This document shows positions 18,203-26,787 of a stretch of DNA of 64,000 nt, one piece after another (positions within the stretch are counted from its first letter, which is position 1; each line of letters starts with the position of its first letter). The position numbers were made by a program, and so were the translations under genes. This DNA is from Treponema sp. (lineage in GTDB: Bacteria > Spirochaetota > Spirochaetia > Treponematales > Treponemataceae). The stretch lies in NCBI GenBank assembly GCA_018385315.1, contig JAHAZJ010000149.1:1-64000 (forward strand). The letters are read 5' to 3'. The notes under the pieces were generated by a model. It made no database searches and was not told the origin of the DNA. It saw nothing but the letters and a program-made list of their open reading frames with translations.

Positions 18203-19633
18203 TTAAAGTTTATCAATCAGGATTGTACACTTTCCAGAAGGAACTGGTAATGTTTTTTGGGTTTGATCAATAATATTGATTGTAAAGTAATATAGTTTTT
18301 CACTTTCCATCTGAATTTCCCAACCACGAGAACTTTTATTACTTAAGATTGTAATAAGGTTACGTTTGAGAGAAAGATTTTCAATACCCATTATTTCAAG
18401 GTTTGGAATAATCCAATCTACAGTTTTTCTTGGCAAACTGATTGAAAGTCCAATTACATTTTCTATCATTAAGGCAATTGTTGAAAGTCCTACTGTAGCA
18501 AGGTAACGCTTTTTAGGGAAGTTAGGATTTCCTGGCATAATAGCTTTACCTTCTCTGTTAGGAAGATATGCTTCCCACAAGTCACCTGGTTCTTTATTTT
18601 CATTTGGCATAAGACCTTCAAGAACAAAGTATAAGTGTCTAATTGCACATTCTCTTGCAAGTTCATAGTGTCCGTATTTTTCCAAGCCTTTAATAACCAT
18701 AAAGTTAAAGCTTGGCATAACACTTCCACAATAGCCATTTCCATCTTCACTAAAATGTGGATCATCAGCACTTAAAGTAGGGAATGGGTGTTCTGTTCCA
18801 AAGGAATCAGGATTATTTAAATGATCAATAAGGTTATCAGCTTTATCTGCATTAGGAATTTCTGCCAGCATTGTCCAATAAGCAGCAATTGTTTTTACAG
18901 AAAGCTTATTACCATCTTTATCAAGATCATAATAGAAACCAGTATCATTATCCCACATAAGAGAATTGATTCTTGTCTTAATTGAAAAGTACATTCTCTT
19001 ATACTGGAAACTTAAATCTTTATCATTAAGAATATCCCCAAGAGCAGCCATGTAATTTGCATTAATTGCCATACATGCGTTAAAGTCGATTGGATAATAT
19101 GCATCATCTCTTGGGCTGTTTTCCATTCTGCTTACAGAAGCTGGAACTGCATATAAACCATTTTCCTGTTTGAAATTTTCATCTAACCATGTAACATATT
19201 TCTGCAGGAATGGCATAACTTCTTTTATTCTGCGTTTGTTAGCTGATTTATGATACAAATTATGTTCTGCCCACGCAAACAATGGTAAACCAATTCCATT
19301 TGGGTTGCTGGAATCAAGTACAGGCTGATCATTTTCTGTATCATATTTACAACGGATTGCACCATTTTCTTCCTGACGAGCATAGAAATAGTCAATATTT
19401 TTACAGGCATCAAAATTGCGATTTGAGTATACCAAAAAGAAAGAAGAAAAGATTGAATCAAACTGATTAATAATTTTTTTAGAGTTTTCAGGATAAATAA
19501 AAAGCCCCTCATTATCCTGTTCACCAGTTTTTGGATTCATCCAAAATGCTGAAACCCAAGTCCATGTTTTGCTATAAATGTCTACAAAATCCTGATCATA
19601 AAAATGGATTTGGGGAAAATCATGCTTACTCAC
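18203..19633 (-). CDS. trehalase-like (alpha/alpha)6-barrel glycosidase (MGH1/GH37/GH63-like)
   Basis: 476 aa protein of the trehalase/glucoamylase-like fold. Recognisable parts: NQFDSIFSSFF near the N-terminus, then PLFAWAEHNLYH, then NSPRDDAYYPIDFNACMAINANYMAALGDI, the substrate-site helix typical of MGH1-like hydrolases. GYCGSVMPSFNFMVIKGLEKYG and PGDLWEAYLP follow, the latter probably bearing the catalytic Glu. There is no signal peptide. Start is GTG with AGGAG upstream. With the neighbouring mannosylglucose phosphorylase it suggests a role in intracellular mannan-, glucan- or trehalose-type oligosaccharide use; the substrate is not identifiable. Confidence 0.75.
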   Translation of the reverse strand: MSKHDFPQIHFYDQDFVDIYSKTWTWVSAFWMNPKTGEQDNEGLFIYPENSKKIINQFDSIFSSFFLVYSNRNFDACKNIDYFYARQEENGAIRCKYDTENDQPVLDSSNPNGIGLPLFAWAEHNLYHKSANKRRIKEVMPFLQKYVTWLDENFKQENGLYAVPASVSRMENSPRDDAYYPIDFNACMAINANYMAALGDILNDKDLSFQYKRMYFSIKTRINSLMWDNDTGFYYDLDKDGNKLSVKTIAAYWTMLAEIPNADKADNLIDHLNNPDSFGTEHPFPTLSADDPHFSEDGNGYCGSVMPSFNFMVIKGLEKYGHYELARECAIRHLYFVLEGLMPNENKEPGDLWEAYLPNREGKAIMPGNPNFPKKRYLATVGLSTIALMIENVIGLSISLPRKTVDWIIPNLEIMGIENLSLKRNLITILSNKSSRGWEIQMESEKLYYFTINIIDQTQKTLPVPSGKCTILIDKL

Positions 19634-19771
19634 AAGTACTCCTAAAATAAATAACTTTTATTAAATGAATGTAAAAATCAGTATAACATAAAAATGACAA
19701 AATTGTTTAAAAAGTCGAAAAAAAAGTTTATTTTTTTGTAAATTTAGGAATTTTAGACTAGACAAGGGAAT

Positions 19772-19837
19772 TATGAAGTATGAAGTATGAAGTATGAAGG
19801 AGGAATTAGGAATTAGGAAGGAGGAATTAGGAATTAA
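19772..19837. repeat. tandem repeats: TATGAAG x4 followed by a 21-bp unit x2
   Basis: TATGAAG repeats four times at 19772-19799, then a 21-bp unit (GAAGGAGGAATTAGGAATTA plus one base) repeats twice at 19796-19816 and 19817-19837, differing only in the last base. It lies upstream of the glycosidase gene and matches the style of the repeat at 16874-16914 on the other side of the glycosidase pair. Confidence 0.8.
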
Positions 19838-19920
19838 GCCCACAGATACTACAGATTTATAAAGATGCACGTGGATTTCTCTATAAAAAAATCCCGTTAA
19901 TCTGCGAAATCTGGGGGCTT
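19836..19920. repeat. 85-bp imperfect inverted repeat at the metY 3' end
   Basis: AAGCCCACAGAT (from 19836) is complementary, with few mismatches, to ATCTGGGGGCTT (to 19920). Inner segments ACGTGGATTT and AAATCCCGT also pair imperfectly, giving a long hairpin just after the metY stop codon. The CACAGAT/AATCTG style resembles dispersed palindromic repeats common in many bacterial genomes. It may also serve as a terminator on minus. Confidence 0.6.
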
Positions 19921-19925
19921 AATAA

Positions 19926-21203
19926 TTAAATTGCAGCTAACCCTTTTTTAAGATCTTCGATGATATCATCAACATTTTCAAGACCAACACTTACACGAAC
20001 CATACCACCATCAATTCCTGCTGCTACCAGCTGTTCATCTGTAAGCTGGCGGTGAGTTGCACTTGCTGGATGTAACACACAAGTACGGATATCTGCTACA
20101 TGTACTTCATCTGAACAAAGTTCCAGAGCATCCATAAAGCGAACTGCGGCGTTACGTCCACCTTTAATACTGATAGAAATTACACCACAAGTTCCAAGTG
20201 GAAGATATTTTTGTGCTCGTTCGTAATATTCATCCCCTTCAAGTCCCGGGTAAGCAACTTTTGCAATTTTATCACTTGCTTTAAAGAATTCTGCAACTTT
20301 TTTTGCATTCTGGCAGTAGCGTTCCATACGGATAGGAAGTGTTTCCAACCCCATATTCAAATAGAATGCGCTCTGTGCTGCAGGATAACAACCAAAGTCT
20401 CTCATTAACTGAGTTCTTGCTTTTACAATGTAAGCTGCTTTTCCAAAATCACCAACATATTTCAAACCATGGTAAGATTCATCTGGTTCAACCATATCAG
20501 CAAATTTTCCTGTAGCTTTATATGCTTTTTCCCAATCAAAATTACCAGAATCAACAATACAGCCACCACCCTGAACAGCATGTCCATCCATATATTTTGT
20601 TGTTGAGTGAACTACTATATCAGCACCCCATTCAAATGGACGGCATAAATAAGGAGTTGCAAAAGTGTTATCAATAATCAAAGGAAGATTGTTATTGTGA
20701 GCAGCTTTTGCCCAAAGTTCAAAATCGAATACTGTAAGAGCTGGATTTGCAATTGTTTCACCAAAAATACATTTTGTATTAGGTTTGATTGCTTTTACAA
20801 TTTCATCGTAAGTTGCATTTACATCAACCCAGATACATTCAATACCAAGCTTTTTTAATGTAAAACCAAAAAGATTGATTGTTCCACCATAAATTGATGA
20901 AGAAGCAATAAAAGAATCACCTGCCGAACAAAGGTTTAATACAGAAAGCAAGGTTGCAGCCTGACCAGAAGAAGTAAGCATACATCCTACACCACCTTCC
21001 ATATCAGCAATTTTCTTCTCTACAGCATCACAAGTTGGGTTAGCAAAACGTGAATACATGAATTCTGTAGGTTTGTCAAAAAGAGCTGCAACGTGGTCAC
21101 AAGAGTCAAAGCGGTAAGTTGTACTCTGTACGATTGGGATTGTTCCAGGTCCGCCGTTTTCTGGTTTATAGCCTGAATGTAATACTTTTGTTTCAATTTT
21201 CAT
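19926..21203 (-). CDS. metY: O-acetylhomoserine sulfhydrylase (PLP-dependent)
   Basis: Forms homocysteine from O-acetylhomoserine and sulfide, a direct-sulfhydrylation route to methionine, 425 aa from the chosen start. The Cys/Met-metabolism PLP fold is clear: YSRFANPT at 50-57, Asp178 in IIDNT, and the Schiff-base Lys203 in HSTTKYMDGHA. Length about 425 and the C-terminal HPASATHRQL and VRVSVGLE favour MetY over the shorter cystathionine lyases and synthases. Six upstream codons (start 21221) are possible, but GGAGG lies ideally before the ATG at 21203. It is 33 bp downstream of the PTS EIIC-like gene on the same strand. A methionine gamma-lyase role cannot be fully excluded. Confidence 0.88.
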   Translation of the reverse strand: MKIETKVLHSGYKPENGGPGTIPIVQSTTYRFDSCDHVAALFDKPTEFMYSRFANPTCDAVEKKIADMEGGVGCMLTSSGQAATLLSVLNLCSAGDSFIASSSIYGGTINLFGFTLKKLGIECIWVDVNATYDEIVKAIKPNTKCIFGETIANPALTVFDFELWAKAAHNNNLPLIIDNTFATPYLCRPFEWGADIVVHSTTKYMDGHAVQGGGCIVDSGNFDWEKAYKATGKFADMVEPDESYHGLKYVGDFGKAAYIVKARTQLMRDFGCYPAAQSAFYLNMGLETLPIRMERYCQNAKKVAEFFKASDKIAKVAYPGLEGDEYYERAQKYLPLGTCGVISISIKGGRNAAVRFMDALELCSDEVHVADIRTCVLHPASATHRQLTDEQLVAAGIDGGMVRVSVGLENVDDIIEDLKKGLAAI

Positions 21204-21236
21204 TTTATGCCTCCAGCACAAATTATATGATTTTTA

Positions 21237-22352
21237 TTAATTATTTTCTTGATTTTCAACAACTTTTTTTGCTCCAGCACCGGCTGCAGGTTCAAGAGCA
21301 AGGTCCCCTGGTTTAATCCAATTGATTTTGCGTAATAAAAGTCCAAATGCCCAGGAAAGAAGACCTGGAAGTACAAAACAAATTATTAAAAGACCAAACC
21401 AGTTCATAAATGAAGGTGATATTGCCATTGCTCCATGAGAGATGGCAGCTTCACTTGGTTCAAACCAGCCTGTAATTACACCAATCTGTCCTACAAAACC
21501 ACAGGTTCCCATTCCAGAACTTACGGCTGCGCCATTCATTTCCATTTTAAAAAGACAAGTTGATAAAGGGCCGGTTATTGCAGAAGCAATAATAGGTGGC
21601 AGCCAGATTTTAGGATTTTTAATAATATTTGGCATTTGAAGCATACTTGTTCCTAATCCCTGAGATAAGATTCCGCCCCATTTGTTTTCTCTAAAGCTCA
21701 TAACTGCAAAACCAACCATCTGTGCACAACAACCTGCAACTGCGGCACCTCCAGCTAATCCTGTAAGACCAAGAGCTGCACAAATTGCTGCAGAACTGAT
21801 TGGAAGTGTAAGGGCAATTCCAACTACAACAGAAACAATAATACCCATCCAGAATGGTTGTAACTGGGTAGACCAGATAATAAATTTACCAACGGAATTT
21901 GCCGCTAAACCAATATATTTTGCAGTTAATACTGTAAGTAATGCACCAGAAAGAATTGTTACTGCCGGTGTCACAATAATATCAACTTTTGTTTTTTTAC
22001 TTACGAGGCATCCCATTTCTGCTGCAATAATTGCAATAATAAGAACAGCTAAAGGACCACCTGCACCTCCAGTTACATTTGCAGCTGAACCAACTGCGGC
22101 CATGGAGAATAAAACAAGGGGCGAAACCTGCATTGCAAAACCAATACCAATTGCCATTGCAGCTCCAACTACATGGGCATCAGTTGCAAAATTTCCTGCA
22201 TCAACTAAAAACTGAAAAACTGGATTAACACTAAGACGTAAAAGCTGTTGACCTAAAGTTTTAATGATTGTTCCAATCAGAAGAGATGCGAAAAGCCCTT
22301 GGGCCATTCCGCTCATTGCATCAATAAAATACCGTTTAATATATTTATTCAT
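21237..22352 (-). CDS. PTS EIIC-like membrane protein (PTS_EIIC_2 family)
   Basis: Polytopic membrane protein, 371 aa, with roughly nine hydrophobic segments, glycine- and alanine-rich. MNKYIKRYFIDAMSGMAQGLFASLLIGTI and the central NGAAVSSGMGTCGFVGQIG are typical of the PTS_EIIC_2 group, which lacks linked EIIA and EIIB domains. GGAGG precedes the ATG. It is co-transcribed with metY (33-bp gap) and has no EIIA/EIIB neighbour, so it may be a non-PTS transporter, for example for a sulfur compound or amino acid; this is inference. The C-terminal tail is charged and cytoplasmic. Confidence 0.8.
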   Translation of the reverse strand: MNKYIKRYFIDAMSGMAQGLFASLLIGTIIKTLGQQLLRLSVNPVFQFLVDAGNFATDAHVVGAAMAIGIGFAMQVSPLVLFSMAAVGSAANVTGGAGGPLAVLIIAIIAAEMGCLVSKKTKVDIIVTPAVTILSGALLTVLTAKYIGLAANSVGKFIIWSTQLQPFWMGIIVSVVVGIALTLPISSAAICAALGLTGLAGGAAVAGCCAQMVGFAVMSFRENKWGGILSQGLGTSMLQMPNIIKNPKIWLPPIIASAITGPLSTCLFKMEMNGAAVSSGMGTCGFVGQIGVITGWFEPSEAAISHGAMAISPSFMNWFGLLIICFVLPGLLSWAFGLLLRKINWIKPGDLALEPAAGAGAKKVVENQENN

Positions 22353-22474
22353 ACATCCTCCAGAATTTCTTTGTGAAAATGCATTTTACTCTCTTCTAAC
22401 AGAATATTATTACACAAAGGAATTATTATGTATTATTATCATCATAATATATAGAAAAAATGGAGGCGTTTCAA

Positions 22475-23422
22475 ATGATTGAAGTTTCCCACATTTACAA
22501 AAGTTTTGGTACTTTTCGTGCGGTGAACGATGTTAGTTTTTCTATTCCAACTGGTCAAATTGTTGGACTTCTTGGTCCTAATGGTGCTGGTAAAACAACT
22601 ACAATGCGTATGATTACAGGTTTTTTAGAACCATCGGCTGGAACAATTTTAATTGACGGACAAAATATTCAGGATAATCCTGTTGAAGTAAAAAAGAAAA
22701 TCGGATATATGCCAGAATCAGCACCACTGTATGGTGAAATGATTGTTAAAGATTATTTGGAATATATTGCAGCTATGCAGGGACAGGATCCTTCTGTGAA
22801 AGTTCCTGAGCTTTGCAGGGAATGTGGATTAAAAGAAGTTATGAGCAAAAATATTAGCGAACTATCTCGTGGTAACAGACAGAGAGTCGCTTTAGCCCAT
22901 GCTTTAATGAATGATCCGGAAATCCTTATTCTTGACGAACCGACTTCAGGGCTTGATCCAAATCAGGTGGAAGATGTAAGAGAGATTATTCGTGAGATTG
23001 GAAAAACAAAAACTGTAATTATTTCAACCCATATTCTTAGTGAAGTAGAAACTCTTTGCAGTAATATTATCATTATTTCTGATGGTCAGGTTGTTGCTAA
23101 CAGTCCAACAGAAGAACTTAAAGCTCAGTTTGGACATGCTTTAACTGTAAAGGTAACTGTAGATTCAAATAGCGTGGATGCTGCTATAACGGCTCTGGAA
23201 TCAAATAGCGATGTAGATTCAATTGCAGTTTCAGAAAAAAAAGATGGAAAAAATAATCTTTGTGTTTTGAGTATTTGTATAAAAGGTAATAAAGAAATAA
23301 GACCCCAAATAATTGAATCTCTTGTAAAGGCTAAGTGTGGAGTTTATGAAATGTCTCTTCATAAAAATTCTTTGGAAGATATTTTCCACCTGCTTACTGC
23401 TGAAAAATCGGAGGAAAAATAA
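22475..23422 (+). CDS. ABC transporter ATP-binding protein (GldA-like)
   Basis: ATPase of an ABC-2 type exporter, 315 aa. Walker A LGPNGAGKTTT, signature ELSRGNRQRVALAHAL (LSRGN in place of LSGGQ, as in GldA-like ATPases), Walker B ILILDEPTSGLDPNQ and the H-loop in STHILSEVE are present. The C-terminal 90 residues form the extra domain of this subfamily. The ATG at 22475 has GGAGG at the right distance; an upstream ATG at 22460 would place that site inside the gene. First of four genes (ATPase, permease, GldG-like, DUF4340) that follow without gaps. Confidence 0.93.
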   Translation: MIEVSHIYKSFGTFRAVNDVSFSIPTGQIVGLLGPNGAGKTTTMRMITGFLEPSAGTILIDGQNIQDNPVEVKKKIGYMPESAPLYGEMIVKDYLEYIAAMQGQDPSVKVPELCRECGLKEVMSKNISELSRGNRQRVALAHALMNDPEILILDEPTSGLDPNQVEDVREIIREIGKTKTVIISTHILSEVETLCSNIIIISDGQVVANSPTEELKAQFGHALTVKVTVDSNSVDAAITALESNSDVDSIAVSEKKDGKNNLCVLSICIKGNKEIRPQIIESLVKAKCGVYEMSLHKNSLEDIFHLLTAEKSEEK

Positions 23423-24148
23423 ATGACTAAGAAACCAAGTACTTTAAGTGTAATAATGAAAAGGGAATTAAAAGCATATTTTACATCCCCTGTAGCATAT
23501 ATTGTTACATGTTTATTTTTGATTATAAATGGAGTTTTGTTCTTTTCATTATTTTTTGTTCAGAATAGAGCTGATTTAAGAGCATATTTTGCAAATCTTC
23601 CCCTGTTTTTATCATTCTTTGTTCCTGCTCTTACAATGAAGATTTTTGCAGAAGAACGTCGTTCAGGATCTATGGAAACTTTAATGACACTTCCTGTAAC
23701 AGAGTGGGATGTGGTAACAGGAAAATATCTGGCATCCTTTTTTGGAACACTTTTAATGATTGCACCCACCTTGCTATACGTCATAACCCTTGTTATTTTT
23801 GGTTCGCCAGATGCAGGTCCAGTAATTGGTGGATATGCTGGTGCTGTTTTTTTAAGCGCTGTTTATACTGCAATAGGTTGTTTTTCATCTTCAATTACAA
23901 AAAATCAAATCATCGCTTTTTTCACAGGCCTTGCAATTTGTCTAGGACTCACTTTGTGTGATATTTTTGTAATTATTTTGCCACCTTCACTTGTAAGTTT
24001 TGTATCATACATCTCTTTTAGAGCCCATTTCGATTCAATTGCAAAAGGAATTCTTGATACACGAGATATTATTTATTTTCTTTCTGTAACTGCTTTATTT
24101 TTTGTAATGACAGTAAAAGTTCAGAAACAGACAAAAAACAGGGGGTAA
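23423..24148 (+). CDS. ABC-2 type permease (GldF-like)
   Basis: Six-segment membrane protein, 241 aa, of the ABC-2 permease family. MKRELKAYFTSPVAYIV is the usual N-terminal amphipathic start, and FAEERRSGSMETLMTLPVTEWDVVTGKYLAS is the conserved cytoplasmic loop that contacts the ATPase. The ATG follows the ATPase stop codon directly. With its neighbours it makes a GldA/F/G-like complex; in Bacteroidetes such a complex is linked to gliding, and in spirochetes its role is unknown. Confidence 0.92.
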   Translation: MTKKPSTLSVIMKRELKAYFTSPVAYIVTCLFLIINGVLFFSLFFVQNRADLRAYFANLPLFLSFFVPALTMKIFAEERRSGSMETLMTLPVTEWDVVTGKYLASFFGTLLMIAPTLLYVITLVIFGSPDAGPVIGGYAGAVFLSAVYTAIGCFSSSITKNQIIAFFTGLAICLGLTLCDIFVIILPPSLVSFVSYISFRAHFDSIAKGILDTRDIIYFLSVTALFFVMTVKVQKQTKNRG

Positions 24149-24152
24149 AAAA

Positions 24153-26174
24153 TTGAAAAAGATTATAGCCTGGCTTAAAAGTTCAAAATCAGATTTTGTT
24201 CTATTTATTATTTTTCTTTTGTTGATAAATGTTTTCAGCATTAATTGTTTTAAAAAGATAGATTTAACTGAATCAAAAGGTTTTTCCTTATCAAATGCAA
24301 GTAAAAATCTAGTTTCATCATTGGAAGAACCATTAAATATTCGTGTTTTCTTTGATGAAGATTTACCTTCACCATATAACAATGTTTCTCAATATGTAAA
24401 AGATCTTCTGGAAGAATATAAAGCAGCCGGAAACAAAAATTTAACTGTTTCTTTTATGGATATGTCCAAAGAGGAAAATCAGGAAACTGCACAGTTATTT
24501 GGAATCAGACAGGTTCAAGATCAAATTCTTAAAAACAATGAAGTTTCTTTTAAGTTAGATTATCGTGGAATAGCTATCACTTATGGTGATGATGTTGAGT
24601 TGCTGGATCCAATTGAATCTTCATATGGTTTTGAATACACACTTACATCAACAATTTCAAAAATGATTGCGGCATCAGATATTATGTCTGCACTTCCTCC
24701 ATCTCAAAAGGTAAATGTAGATTTATACATGACAGAAGCATTAGATATTCTTCAGCCTGGAATTTGTGATGAACTTACAGATATTGTTCAGGAAGGATTT
24801 GATGTTGTAAATCAGAAACAGCAGAATAGACTAGTTTTTAAACATTCTCTTATTCAAGACAACAACGAAGTAATTGAAAAATATGGATTACCTGGAGTCA
24901 AAATCAGAAATCAGGATAATTCTATTTCACTGCTTTCTGTAGGCGTAGTTGTTTCTTATAATGATGAATTCCGTGTAGTTCCTGTGCATATAACAAATGA
25001 TATTTTTGGACTAACAGTTGCAGGGCTTTCGGAAATAGAAACTTTGCTTACACAGGCAATACAATCATTGCTTTCAAAACCAAATCAGATTGCTTATATA
25101 ATTGGTCATAATGAAGTTGATTTAAATAATTCTCAGTATGGTGGTGCTGCTTTCAAAAAATTACTGTCCCAATCTTACGAGCTGCTGGAAATTAATCTTT
25201 TGGAACAGGATATTCCTTTATCAGTAAATTCTGTGATTATAAATGGTCCAACAACAGATTATTCCCAGGAAGAATTATTTAAAATTGATCAGTTCCTTAT
25301 GAAGGGCGGAAATCTGATGTTCTTTATGGATTCATTTGTAGAAAATCCACAACCCCAAAGTTATTCAGATTCATTCCTGGAAAATCAGAATTCCTTAGAT
25401 ACATTATTGGAAAAATGGGGTATTAAACGTGGTTCAAATGTTATTCTTGATCCAGCTTGTTCACAGTATCCAAGTACAGGTGAAAAAGTTTATTTCCTTC
25501 CATTACTTTCTAAAAAACAGATTTCACAGACTCATCCAATTTCAAAAAATCTTGGAAATGTTTATATGTATCTAAATGGAGCTCTTGATATTTCTTTGGC
25601 CCAGGAAGACAAAAATATTGATGTTACAGTTCTTGCAAAATCAAGCAAAGATTCTTGGGCAGAACCTATTGAAAGCTTCTATCCATCTTATACTGATATG
25701 TATCCTTCAGGAGAAGTTTCAAAGGGACCTCAAAACATTGCAGTAATTCTGGAGGGAAAATTCCAAAGCGGATTTACACAAGCTCCTGTGGAAGATGAAA
25801 GCTTTATTTCTTCAAGTCGTTTGCCAGGAAAAGTTCTTGTACTTGGTTCTGCCTTTTCAACCCGTTCCAATTTTATTCAGGGAGATGGTTCATCTGCCTA
25901 TGAATTGCTACTTATGAATGCTGTTGATTATTTAAACCAGAATGAAGATTTCTGTCTTATGAGAACAAAAGGGTTAGATTTGAATTCTTTAGACATAAAA
26001 TCTCCAGCCCTTGCAATGATTATGCAGTATTTTAATGAATTTGGAATTGCTATTCTTGTAATTATTACAGGCATTATAGTATGGAGAATTAGAACAAAAC
26101 GCCGTAAAGAAATCAATAAAGAATATAATCCTGATGATAAACGTACTGTTGAAAAAACAAAGGCAGAAAAATAA
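24153..26174 (+). CDS. GldG-like ABC auxiliary protein
   Basis: 673 aa protein with one hydrophobic segment near the N-terminus (about 15-35), a long extracytoplasmic part with the ABC-type transport auxiliary (GldG) domain, and one transmembrane helix at the C-terminus (IAILVIITGIIVW) followed by basic residues. The region around IAYIIGHNEVDLN and FLMKGGNLMFFMDSF is characteristic of the family. The start is TTG with GGGGG seven bases upstream, only 4 nt after the permease stop. Probably a periplasmic partner of the exporter. Confidence 0.85.
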   Translation: MKKIIAWLKSSKSDFVLFIIFLLLINVFSINCFKKIDLTESKGFSLSNASKNLVSSLEEPLNIRVFFDEDLPSPYNNVSQYVKDLLEEYKAAGNKNLTVSFMDMSKEENQETAQLFGIRQVQDQILKNNEVSFKLDYRGIAITYGDDVELLDPIESSYGFEYTLTSTISKMIAASDIMSALPPSQKVNVDLYMTEALDILQPGICDELTDIVQEGFDVVNQKQQNRLVFKHSLIQDNNEVIEKYGLPGVKIRNQDNSISLLSVGVVVSYNDEFRVVPVHITNDIFGLTVAGLSEIETLLTQAIQSLLSKPNQIAYIIGHNEVDLNNSQYGGAAFKKLLSQSYELLEINLLEQDIPLSVNSVIINGPTTDYSQEELFKIDQFLMKGGNLMFFMDSFVENPQPQSYSDSFLENQNSLDTLLEKWGIKRGSNVILDPACSQYPSTGEKVYFLPLLSKKQISQTHPISKNLGNVYMYLNGALDISLAQEDKNIDVTVLAKSSKDSWAEPIESFYPSYTDMYPSGEVSKGPQNIAVILEGKFQSGFTQAPVEDESFISSSRLPGKVLVLGSAFSTRSNFIQGDGSSAYELLLMNAVDYLNQNEDFCLMRTKGLDLNSLDIKSPALAMIMQYFNEFGIAILVIITGIIVWRIRTKRRKEINKEYNPDDKRTVEKTKAEK

Positions 26175-26184
26175 GGAGAAGACT

Positions 26185-26787
26185 ATGACAAAATTAAAAA
26201 TCAGAAAAATAATCTTACTTTCTCTGGATGCTGTTCTCCTTGCAGTTTGTATAATTCAAGGAATTTTATTAAACAGAGATACGACAAAGCTTTTTAAAAT
26301 GACTGACACTCCTGATGAAATTCATATTTATAATCAGGGACAGGATATTAATCTTGTATTCCAGGACGATAAATGGTACGTTGGACAGAATAAAGTAGAG
26401 GCTAGTCAGGCTTACGTAGAAAGTTTGATAAAGGCTATTACATCAGTTCGTGCAATTGATAAAGTTGGTTCTGTAAAAAATGAAGTTTATATTGAAAAAT
26501 ATCAGCTTGATGAAGAAAAATGCATTTCTATTGTAGCAAAGAAAAATGGTGAAATGATTCGTTCTTTGCAGCTTGGAAAAAATGGTGCAGATAAAAGACA
26601 GACATATGGTACTGTAGATGGAAGTGCAGATATATATCTTTTTTCAGGATCATTACGAGGCATATTTGATTTAACTGAATCTTCTTTAATAGAAAATACA
26701 GATACTGAAGAAACCGGGGATGTGGATGAAGAAACTATTCAGGCATTCCTTGGTAATATAAATGATTTAGAGGTTGAACAACAATGA
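26185..26787 (+). CDS. DUF4340 domain protein of the ABC system
   Basis: 200 aa protein with an N-terminal membrane anchor (about residues 7-25) and an extracytoplasmic domain. TPDEIHIYNQGQDINLVFQDDKWYV and the AYVESLIKAITSVRAIDKVGS stretch match the DUF4340 repeat. The ATG at 26185 has AAGGAG upstream; an ATG at 26134 would overlap the preceding gene by 41 nt. Family members follow gldG-like genes almost without exception, as here. Full-length DUF4340 proteins often have several repeats; this one has one. Function unknown. It overlaps pth by 4 nt. Confidence 0.8.
   Translation: MTKLKIRKIILLSLDAVLLAVCIIQGILLNRDTTKLFKMTDTPDEIHIYNQGQDINLVFQDDKWYVGQNKVEASQAYVESLIKAITSVRAIDKVGSVKNEVYIEKYQLDEEKCISIVAKKNGEMIRSLQLGKNGADKRQTYGTVDGSADIYLFSGSLRGIFDLTESSLIENTDTEETGDVDEETIQAFLGNINDLEVEQQ

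Noticed and set aside
21682-22215. 177-aa open frame on plus inside the PTS EIIC-like gene
   Set aside because: Low-complexity mirror (Ala, Pro, Thr, Ile) of hydrophobic minus-strand codons; no ribosome-binding site.
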